A DNA stretch of 20,892 bases from Nitrospirota bacterium. Lineage in GTDB: Bacteria; Nitrospirota; JACRHJ01. Every line of letters begins with the position of its first letter. Position 1 is the stretch's first letter. Below are positions 14,673-20,892 of this stretch, one piece after another. Below the pieces are notes generated by a model. It did not search any database and was not told the origin of the DNA. It saw only the letters and a list, made by a program, of their open reading frames with translations. The translations under genes and the position numbers were made by a program. Location: assembly GCA_021815285.1 (NCBI GenBank), contig JAKAHE010000006.1, positions 1-20,892 of the forward strand. Direction: 5' to 3'.

Positions 14673-15479
14673 TTAATCCGGCTGTTGAAAATAACGATAA
14701 AATTCTTCGTCTGTTTCTATCATGTTAAAAACGCGGCGGGAAAGGGCCTTGTTTTGTTCCTTTATCTTCCACCCCGGATAAATCTTTCTTCTCAGCCGGC
14801 GCGTTGGTATAAGCTTGTAAATCTGCTTTATTACGGGATTGATTGTTGCCACATCAAGTCTGCACAGGGGAGACCTGAAGGCAGCGTTGTGGTGATAGAT
14901 AAGGTCTTCGTAAATCCCGAAGAACAGCGGGTGCAAATTTCTTTTATTGCTCCTTAGCATGGGATACCACTCAAATCCATTCTCTTGAAGGATGTTAAGC
15001 AGGTTGCCGCCGACATCAGTTACAGTATTTTCCAGAAGATTTTTCCACTGATAGCCTTCTTTCCAGTCTCCATTTATATCTTTCCAGAATTTTAGCGTGG
15101 TCAGGCAGAAGCAGGGATGGGGCTGAATGTCTCCAAGGTTCTCTTTGCGTTGAACCGCTATAAGCGGGTAATTTTTTAGCTTGTTTACTCCAAAGGATAT
15201 AACGTCGCCTATTGGGAATGCGTCGCCGTCTATAAATATGAGCAGATCGTCCGGCCCTTCCATATTAAAAGAGGCTATATCTGCCAGGATATTAAGTTTG
15301 ACCGCGTGTTCCTTTATCGGCTCTGTCGAGCTGTAAAAATATTTCTTCCTGTGCTCTTGCGGCAGGTTGTTGAGGAATGAGTATACCCTGAACGGCTGCC
15401 TGATAAATTTATGAAGATATGACAGCTGGATATCGACCCATGCGTCTTCCTGCCAGTGCACGGTAAGAATATGTATCAC
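14673..15479 (-). CDS. Glycosyltransferase-like protein (GT-A fold, DxD)
   Basis: The product is 268 aa from a GTG start, with GGAGG 5 nt upstream (15485-15489), which fixes the start. MIHILTVHW at the N-terminus and IFIDGDAFPIG (DGD at 84-86) fit a nucleotide-sugar-binding GT-A domain with a metal-coordinating DxD. PHPCFCLTTLKFW and FFGIYEDLIYHHNAAF resemble the acceptor-side segments of small surface-polysaccharide glycosyltransferases. There is no signal peptide or membrane span. It is divergent from a methyltransferase gene across 120 bp of AT-rich DNA, and both look lower in GC than the flanking housekeeping genes. The sugar and acceptor are unknown. A possible -10 (TATAAT on the - strand, 15501-15506) precedes it. 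Confidence 0.6.
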   Translation of the reverse strand: MIHILTVHWQEDAWVDIQLSYLHKFIRQPFRVYSFLNNLPQEHRKKYFYSSTEPIKEHAVKLNILADIASFNMEGPDDLLIFIDGDAFPIGDVISFGVNKLKNYPLIAVQRKENLGDIQPHPCFCLTTLKFWKDINGDWKEGYQWKNLLENTVTDVGGNLLNILQENGFEWYPMLRSNKRNLHPLFFGIYEDLIYHHNAAFRSPLCRLDVATINPVIKQIYKLIPTRRLRRKIYPGWKIKEQNKALSRRVFNMIETDEEFYRYFQQPD

Positions 15480-15599
15480 TCAATCCTCCAGCGATTGCGC
15501 ATTATAATAAATGCGATGGTTATGGAAAACAAAACAGAAGACTTGACAATATAATAGAAAAAGATGAAAATTACAAACTTTTAAAATGAGGATAAAACA

Positions 15600-16382
15600 A
15601 TGCCATTCAATCCGTTAAGCTGTCTTATTTGTCTTGCATGGCCGCGCAGGCTGAATATGAACCCGTGGTGCGAGCATATTCCATTTGCCTTTGCCGCTGT
15701 TCAGATATTAAAACCCGGAATTTTCGTAGAACTTGGCACCAATACGGGGCAGTCATATTGCGCCTTCTGCCAGGCGGTGGATATGCTGGGGCTGGATACC
15801 GCCTGTTATGCGATAGATACCTGGCGCGGCGACGAGCACACCGGGCCATACGGCGATGAAGTCCTGAAAGAATTGCATTCACATCACGACGCGCTGTACG
15901 GCAGATTTTCCACGCTGATAAGAAAAACCTTCGATGAAGCTGTTGCTCATTTCCACGACGCCACTGTGGATATTCTCCATATAGACGGTCTGCATACTTA
16001 TGAAGCTGTAAGACATGATTTTGAAACATGGCTTCCAAAAATGAGTTCCCGAGGCGTTGTATTGTTTCATGATACAAATATGCATGAAAGGGACTTCGGG
16101 GTATGGCGGCTATGGTCGGAGATAAAAAATAATTATCCACATTTTGAGTTCAAGTTTTCTGCCGGATTGGGAGTTCTGGGTGTCGGCAGGGAAATCCCAG
16201 ACGGAATAAAGCCTTTGTTTGAGGCCAAAAGCGAAGAAGCGGTTGCAATCTCCAAATTTTTCCAGTCCATTGGGCAGGGCAATATTCAAAGAAAGGTTCT
16301 CGAAAACAAGATTGCCCAAATGACTCAGGAGGCCAGTACCGGGCCTTTTAAAAAGTTTAAAAAATATATGAAAAGAAAATAA
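15600..16382 (+). CDS. Class I SAM-dependent methyltransferase (Methyltransf_24 type)
   Basis: The product is 260 aa. Motif I is VELGTNTGQSYCAF at 43-56, motif II is the acidic end in CYAIDTW, and DILHIDGLHTYEAVRHDF plus GVVLFHDTN form the family's characteristic second half with candidate metal-binding or catalytic acids. Related enzymes O-methylate sugars in surface glycans and glycosylated metabolites. The ATG at 15600 has GAGG 8 nt upstream (15588-15591). The C-terminal ~30 residues are lysine-rich (FKKFKKYMKRK) and may contact membrane or RNA; this is speculative. It is paired divergently with the glycosyltransferase-like gene, which suggests a small glycan-modification island. Confidence 0.78.
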   Translation: MPFNPLSCLICLAWPRRLNMNPWCEHIPFAFAAVQILKPGIFVELGTNTGQSYCAFCQAVDMLGLDTACYAIDTWRGDEHTGPYGDEVLKELHSHHDALYGRFSTLIRKTFDEAVAHFHDATVDILHIDGLHTYEAVRHDFETWLPKMSSRGVVLFHDTNMHERDFGVWRLWSEIKNNYPHFEFKFSAGLGVLGVGREIPDGIKPLFEAKSEEAVAISKFFQSIGQGNIQRKVLENKIAQMTQEASTGPFKKFKKYMKRK

Positions 16383-16510
16383 GAATTTTATCGTTTCCCG
16401 GTATATTGCCATATATTAAACTTCTTGACTATTCATCGGTTTTCCTGCAAACTAAACAGTTGATTCTAATATAAAAACCTCGTAAATCCTAAATTTATGC
16501 GGAGGCCGAT

Positions 16511-17224
16511 TTGCCTAAGCTTGGCGTAAACATAGACCACGTGGCGACAGTCAGGCAGGCCAGGCGCGGAGTGGAGCCGGACCCTGTCCATGCCGCCGTT
16601 CTGGCAGAACTCGGAGGGGCGGACGGCATAACAATCCACCTCCGGGAGGACAGGCGGCACATCCAGGACAGGGACGTAAAACTGCTCAGGGAGACGGTAA
16701 AAGCGCCCCTTAACCTTGAGATGGCTGCGGCAGACGAGATAATCGAGATTGCTATGTTGATTCGTCCGGAGATGTCAACTCTTGTGCCGGAGAAGCGCGA
16801 GGAACTGACGACCGAGGGCGGTCTGGACGTGAAGGGGAACCGCGCAAGGGTATCTGATGCGGTGCGAAAGCTCAAGGATACGGGCATATTTGTAAGCCTT
16901 TTCATAGATCCTGACCTCGACCAGGTGAAGGAATCAAAAAAGGTTGGCGCGGACGCCATAGAGATACACACCGGGAGATATGCCGACGCAAGGACTTACG
17001 AGGAATCCCAGAGAGAGTTCGAGAAAATCTTCGAGTCATGCCGCCTGGCGCACAAACTGGGGCTTACGGTAAACGCCGGGCACGGGCTGAACTACCAGAA
17101 TGTCCGGCAGATAGCTAAAATTAAAGAGATATACGAGCTGAACATCGGGCACAGCATAATCTCAAAGGCGGTGCTCGTGGGAATAGAAAGAGCCGTCAGG
17201 GAGATGAAGGGCCTGCTGGCATGA
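16511..17224 (+). CDS. pdxJ: Pyridoxine 5'-phosphate synthase
   Basis: The product is 237 aa, close to the family norm. It condenses 3-amino-2-oxopropyl phosphate with 1-deoxyxylulose 5-phosphate to pyridoxine 5'-phosphate in the DXP-dependent vitamin B6 route. Signatures are GVNIDHVATVRQARRG at the N-terminus, GITIHLREDRRHIQDRDV, LNLEMA, LVPEKREELTTEGGLDV and NAGHGLNYQNV. The start is TTG at 16511, supported by GGAGG at 16501-16505. It overlaps acpS by 4 nt (ATGA). PdxJ supplies the PLP used by BioF elsewhere in the window. Confidence 0.96.
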   Translation: MPKLGVNIDHVATVRQARRGVEPDPVHAAVLAELGGADGITIHLREDRRHIQDRDVKLLRETVKAPLNLEMAAADEIIEIAMLIRPEMSTLVPEKREELTTEGGLDVKGNRARVSDAVRKLKDTGIFVSLFIDPDLDQVKESKKVGADAIEIHTGRYADARTYEESQREFEKIFESCRLAHKLGLTVNAGHGLNYQNVRQIAKIKEIYELNIGHSIISKAVLVGIERAVREMKGLLA

Positions 17225-17610
17225 TTCTCGGCACGGGCATCGACATAGTCCGGGTTGAGAGGATTGCGAGCGCTATTATCCGTTGGGGAGGCGCGTTCGA
17301 GGACCGGATATTTACTCCGAAAGAGAAGTCCTATTGCCGTGGGCAGAAAAAATCGGCCCAGAGCTTCGCCGGTCGGTTTGCTGTCAAAGAAGCCGTTATG
17401 AAGGCGTTCGGGACTGGGCAGTCCGGAGGAGTGCGGTGGACGGATATAGAGGTAATGCCTGACGAAATGGGCAAACCTGCGGTGCGTTATCATGGCAGGG
17501 TGCGCGAGATTGCCGAGAGGCTCGGCGTCGGGCAGACCTTCGTAAGCATCAGCCACGACGGGGACTATACAATCGCCCAGGCGATTCTTTCCGCGGAGGG
17601 CAAGCCCTGA
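17221..17610 (+). CDS. acpS: Holo-[acyl-carrier-protein] synthase
   Basis: The product is 129 aa. It transfers 4'-phosphopantetheine from CoA to the serine of apo-ACP and is trimeric in the family. The metal-binding residues are D8 in MILGTGIDIVRVERI and E57 in RFAVKEAVMKAFGTG. The C-terminal VSISHDGDYTIAQAI is also typical. It overlaps pdxJ by 4 nt and ends 1 nt before nnrDE, so all three are translated from one message. The pdxJ-acpS-nnr order is a conserved arrangement in several Gram-negative lineages. Confidence 0.95.
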   Translation: MILGTGIDIVRVERIASAIIRWGGAFEDRIFTPKEKSYCRGQKKSAQSFAGRFAVKEAVMKAFGTGQSGGVRWTDIEVMPDEMGKPAVRYHGRVREIAERLGVGQTFVSISHDGDYTIAQAILSAEGKP

Positions 17611-17611
17611 A

Positions 17612-19147
17612 ATGAAACTCGCCACAGCCGCCGAGATGCGCGAGCTTGATCGCCGGACCATTGAAGAATTCGGTATTCCGGGCGTTGTCCTTATGGAGAA
17701 CGCTGGCAGGGCCGTGGTGTCCGCAATCGTCCATGAGTGGGGGCAGGTCGATGGAAGGCGTTACGTAATATTCTGCGGCAAGGGCAATAACGGCGGAGAC
17801 GGCCTCGTTATCGCCCGGCGCCTTCATAACATGGGCGCGAAGGTATCCGTCCGGATATTCTCCTGGGATATGAAGGGAGACGCCGAAGTTAACCTTAATG
17901 CCGCCCGGAAGATGGGAATAGATATAGCTCCTGTCAGCCAGGACTTGAGCGAAGAGAATACATTGGCCGCCCATGCCGATGTGGTAATAGATGCCATATT
18001 CGGTACGGGGCTTTCAAGCGAAGTCGGAGAGCCATATGCCGGCGTCATAAAAATGATAAACTCCATGGCGCGGAAGGTCGTCTCCGTGGACGTTCCTTCT
18101 GGCGTAAATTCCGACGACGGAAAAGTCATGGGCATTGCCGTCCATGCCGATATGACCGTGACGTTCGGGCTGCCGAAGAGGGGGCTTTATCTATATCCCG
18201 GCGCGCAGGCGGCGGGCATGATAAAAACGGCTGAGATTGGCATCCCTGAGACGGTCATAAACGAAGCGGCGATAGGCGCAAATCTTCTGACCGCCGCTCG
18301 CGTCCGGAGTCTTCTGCCGAGGCGGGATCCGGATTCTCATAAGGGGACTTATGGGCATTTATTGATTATCGCCGGCTCGGTGGGAAAGACCGGCGCGGCG
18401 GTGTTGGCGGCGCGCGCGGCGCTGCGTTCCGGCGCTGGCCTTGTTACGCTTGCCGTCCCGGAGAGTCTGAACGACATATTTGAAGAGAAACTGACGGAAG
18501 AGATGACCGTCCCGCTTCCGGAGACGGACGAGCGGTCGCTTTCATACGCCGCGCTCGATGGCCTTCTGAAGCTTATGGAGGGGAAGACAGCCGTAGCCAT
18601 CGGCCCGGGAATATCGCGCAACGCCGATACGGCAAGGCTGCTCCGGGAGCTTCTCCCGAAGCTGAACATCCCGGCGGTGCTGGATGCGGACGCCCTGAAC
18701 ATACTTTCCGAGGACGAGACGCCGCTTGACAACATGACCATCCCCGTAATCCTCACGCCCCATCCGGGCGAGGCCGGGCGGCTTCTTGGCGTCCCGGCGG
18801 TAGAGGTGCAGGTTGACAGGCCGGGTTCGGCCACCGAGCTTGCGAAGGCGCACAACTGCACCGTTGTACTTAAAGGGGCCAGGACGCTTGTCGCGTCTCC
18901 CGACGGGTCGTTTTATGTGAATCCGACCGGTAACCCGGGCATGGCGACTGCCGGCACCGGAGACGTCCTGACAGGCGTTATAAGCTCTTTTCTGGCGCAG
19001 GGGCTTAAGGCCTCTGACGCGGCGTTTCTCGGCGTATATGCGCACGGTTACGCCGGAGACAAGGCGATTTACGGAAAAGGTTACGCAGGGCTGATAGCCG
19101 GAGACATCATCGAAGCTCTACCGTCGGCTATCGGAGAGATAGGATAG
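17612..19147 (+). CDS. nnrDE: Bifunctional NAD(P)H-hydrate epimerase / ADP-dependent NAD(P)H-hydrate dehydratase
   Basis: The product is a 511-aa fusion that repairs damaged NAD(P)HX. The N-terminal YjeF_N epimerase domain (about 1-215) has VVLMENAGRAV and the glycine-rich GKGNNGGDGLVIARRL at about 57-72, then DAIFGTGL. The C-terminal ADP-dependent dehydratase domain (about 230-505) has KGTYGHLLIIAGSVGKTGAA, DADALNIL, TPHPGEAGRLLG, LKGARTLVASPDG and NPTGNPGMATAGTGDVLTG, which matches the ribokinase-like nucleotide site. It follows acpS by 1 nt. The often-adjacent tsaE gene is not here. Confidence 0.95.
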   Translation: MKLATAAEMRELDRRTIEEFGIPGVVLMENAGRAVVSAIVHEWGQVDGRRYVIFCGKGNNGGDGLVIARRLHNMGAKVSVRIFSWDMKGDAEVNLNAARKMGIDIAPVSQDLSEENTLAAHADVVIDAIFGTGLSSEVGEPYAGVIKMINSMARKVVSVDVPSGVNSDDGKVMGIAVHADMTVTFGLPKRGLYLYPGAQAAGMIKTAEIGIPETVINEAAIGANLLTAARVRSLLPRRDPDSHKGTYGHLLIIAGSVGKTGAAVLAARAALRSGAGLVTLAVPESLNDIFEEKLTEEMTVPLPETDERSLSYAALDGLLKLMEGKTAVAIGPGISRNADTARLLRELLPKLNIPAVLDADALNILSEDETPLDNMTIPVILTPHPGEAGRLLGVPAVEVQVDRPGSATELAKAHNCTVVLKGARTLVASPDGSFYVNPTGNPGMATAGTGDVLTGVISSFLAQGLKASDAAFLGVYAHGYAGDKAIYGKGYAGLIAGDIIEALPSAIGEIG

Positions 19148-19214
19148 CAGCGCTATAATCGTTTCGCGCCGGCATTCAGTGATGACGGAAAAGTTTTACG
19201 GAGGTAGCCTTAAT

Positions 19215-20069
19215 ATGATGACAGGCAAGACCGCATATATAGCATATGCAATCATGTTATTATTTATTATTGCCGTTGCCGGCTGTTCCAGTCCTTTCAA
19301 GGATGCGGATGCGGCATTCCGCCGGGGAGATTACCGGAAGGCCGCGGAGCTTTACAGCAAGGTGGTGCAGAATAAAAAATTGGACGCCAGTGACATGGCC
19401 ATGGCGCATTATAATCTTGGAAGGTCGCTTGACAGGCTTGGGCGGACGACGGACGCTGTCGAAGAATATAGACGGTCTATAGACCTTGAGCCGGACAGGC
19501 CGGAAGCATATATGGATATGGCTGTTGCGCTCGACAAGATAGGACTGCTGGAGCAGGAGGCCGACGCCCTTAACAACTTTCTTATCCTGAGGCCGGACGA
19601 TGTGCGCGCCGAATCCATGCTCGGCGAGTGCTATGCGAAGCTCGGGCAGTTCGTTAACGCAAAGAACATGTTCGAGAAGGCCGTACGGCAGAACCCGCGC
19701 GACCCGAAGAATTACGTTAACCTCGGCCTTGCGGACGACAAGCTCGGAGATACCCAGGGCGCCATATTGTGCTGGGAGACGGCGGTGAAACTGAAGCCGG
19801 ACGACGAAGACGCGTTACAGTATCTCGGTTTTGTTTATAACAGGACAGGCAGAAGCCAGGACGCCGTAAGGGTATATCTGAAGCTCCTTGAGATGAAGCC
19901 GAACGAGCTTAAATACCATAACAGCCTCGGTGTCGCCTACTATAACAGCGGTCAGTACAAGCTTGCCATGAAGGAATTCGCAAAAGTCCTTACAATCGAC
20001 AAACATTACCCTGGCGCCGATATAGCCGAGAAGCTTTCCAAAAAATTTGCGGCAAGAGGGCACGGTTGA
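19215..20069 (+). CDS. TPR-repeat lipoprotein
   Basis: The product is 284 aa. A longer frame begins at GTG 19179, but GGAGG at 19200-19204 sits 10 nt before the ATG at 19215. Starting there yields a clean lipoprotein signal: a short charged start (MMTGK), a hydrophobic core IAYAIMLLFIIAV and the lipobox VAGC with C24 as lipidation site. The rest is six to seven tetratricopeptide repeats (AHYNLGRSLDRLGRTTDAVE, AYMDMAVALDKIGLLEQEAD, NYVNLGLADDKLGDTQGAI and others). These form a helical protein-binding scaffold, probably in the periplasm at the inner or outer membrane. The partner is unknown. A TATAAT box (19154-19159) precedes it without a clear -35. The next gene starts within its stop codon. 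Confidence 0.85.
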   Translation: MMTGKTAYIAYAIMLLFIIAVAGCSSPFKDADAAFRRGDYRKAAELYSKVVQNKKLDASDMAMAHYNLGRSLDRLGRTTDAVEEYRRSIDLEPDRPEAYMDMAVALDKIGLLEQEADALNNFLILRPDDVRAESMLGECYAKLGQFVNAKNMFEKAVRQNPRDPKNYVNLGLADDKLGDTQGAILCWETAVKLKPDDEDALQYLGFVYNRTGRSQDAVRVYLKLLEMKPNELKYHNSLGVAYYNSGQYKLAMKEFAKVLTIDKHYPGADIAEKLSKKFAARGHG

Positions 20070-20789
20070 AACCATCCGCCCGCAGGTTTGCTGAATACCT
20101 GCAATCGGCCTTCGACGCCAAACCCGGCAGTGTCCGTCTCTTTGCGCTCGGCAGGGGAAGCCACGGGAGGGGCTACAGGGCGGTCTTTGCCAAGGGCGGC
20201 GTGCGCCGGGAAGTCATAATAAAGGCGATTGACAAAAATATAGGCCTCGGCCACGACTATCCTTCCGACAGAGCGGGAGTTTTCCTACTGGCGTCGGAAA
20301 CCTACGGGAAGTTCCCGTCCCATGTAAAAGCCCTCGACGTTCTCTCACTGCAACCGAATGGCTCCGCAAAGTCCATCTCCGGCGGGATTGAATATTATCT
20401 TGTCATGGAGGAGGGCAAAGGGGTAAGCTATTTTGAAGACCTCCGCGAAATGAGAGGCTTAAATGACCTTCGGCGGCAGGACAGAGAGCGGGTATCCGCG
20501 CTTGCCAGGTTTATGGCCCGCGCCCATGCGAAAAAGAAGAACGCGCCGGCATTATACCTCCGCAAGCTCCGGGATATAATCGGGCACGGAGAGTGCCTTA
20601 TGGGTGTCTTCGATACGTATCAGGAAAATGATCGATTTACAAACTTGCGCGAAATGGCGGCAATAGAGAAGGCGTGCGTGGACTGGAGGGCAGCATTGAA
20701 AGAAAGAACAGGGCGGCTCTCGCGTGTGCATGGAGATTTTCATCCCGGCAATATATGGTTTAAGAAAGACGCTGATTTCGTTCTTCTGG
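20066..20789 (+). CDS. Aminoglycoside-phosphotransferase-fold kinase, 3' end lost at a chimeric junction
   Basis: The TTG start at 20066 overlaps the TGA of the lipoprotein gene and has AGAGGG 5 nt upstream. About 240 residues are authentic. The N-lobe contains LFALGRGSHGRGYRAVF (a glycine-rich loop) and REVIIKAIDKN with the likely ATP-binding lysine. The C-lobe has SRVHGDFHPGNIWFKK, a Brenner-type catalytic loop (H222, D224, N229) typical of APH/choline kinase-like enzymes. The following DFVLL should lead to the metal-binding Asp of the DFG-equivalent, but the sequence then turns into non-homologous residues. The natural 3' end is missing. The substrate is unknown; antibiotic resistance is not implied. 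The frame stays open to the window end. Confidence 0.75.
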
Positions 20790-20892
20790 CCCGCGCAGAA
20801 CGAGGCGCTTCTGAACATCGGCAAGGAGCAGGGCGCCACGATCGTCGCGATGGACATGGTGCCCCGCATCAGCCGCGCGCAGAAGATGGACG
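20769..20892 (+). CDS. pntA: NAD(P) transhydrogenase subunit alpha fragment (internal, both ends missing)
   Basis: In a second + strand frame the last 124 bases read TLISFFWPAQNEALL and then GATIVAMDMVPRISRAQKMD. This is the conserved segment of the PntA/alanine dehydrogenase N-terminal domain just before the nucleotide-binding fold (E. coli PntA has SFIWPAQN and PRISRAQ at the same place). PntA with PntB couples hydride transfer between NADH and NADP+ to proton flow across the membrane. There is no start: upstream sequence in this frame is not PntA-like. The gene continues past the edge. Bases 20769-20789 fit both this frame and the kinase frame. The tail is GC-rich in codon use compared with the preceding gene. 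Confidence 0.75.

Noticed and set aside
1..20892. CRISPR arrays, tRNA or rRNA genes and insertion-sequence transposases.
   Set aside because: None was found on reading: there are no regularly spaced direct repeats, no recognisable tRNA or rRNA stretch, and no transposase motifs in any frame.

Overview
The window is a stretch of bacterial chromosome, apparently the end of a metagenomic or draft contig. It carries core genes (clpC, pdxJ, acpS, NAD(P)HX repair), biotin genes of the BioW type, a TPR lipoprotein with a lipobox, and a row of radical SAM enzymes with B12-binding-like N-terminal domains. This suggests a Gram-negative, anaerobic or microaerophilic organism, perhaps of the Nitrospirota/Desulfobacterota/candidate-phylum sphere. 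That placement is an inference from gene content, not a measurement.

Region 1 (1-6260, + strand) is a compact cluster. It holds the 3' end of a radical SAM protein with an unusual cysteine-rich tail, a palindromic repeat, three further radical SAM proteins with B12-binding-like N-termini, and an FAD-dependent CrtI/CrtISO-type desaturase or isomerase. The genes overlap or nearly touch, so they are probably co-transcribed and may build or modify one lipid or polyene-like product. This is the best candidate for an undescribed pathway in the window.

Region 2 (6257-9814, - strand) is a biotin operon, bioB-bioW-bioF, followed by a FabG-like SDR. bioW carries a 45-bp palindromic repeat inside its reading frame. 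Region 3 (10015-12514) is clpC, divergent from bioB, with its own promoter and a terminator-like hairpin.

Region 4 (12566-13315) is a poorly coding stretch. It contains a 37-aa membrane peptide gene with a strong Shine-Dalgarno site, an AT-rich apparently frameshifted gene remnant on the - strand and a 39-codon gene tail on the + strand. Region 5 is a ClC-family channel or antiporter (13316-14662), probably read from a nearly leaderless mRNA. Region 6 (14673-16382) is a divergent glycosyltransferase-like/methyltransferase pair with lower apparent GC, typical of surface-polysaccharide accessory DNA.

Region 7 (16511-20892) is a housekeeping series: pdxJ-acpS-nnrDE, then a TPR lipoprotein and an aminoglycoside-phosphotransferase-fold kinase. 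The last ~100 bp switch abruptly, through about 21 bp that reads sensibly in both frames, into a fragment of NAD(P) transhydrogenase subunit alpha. This looks like an assembly chimera at the contig end.
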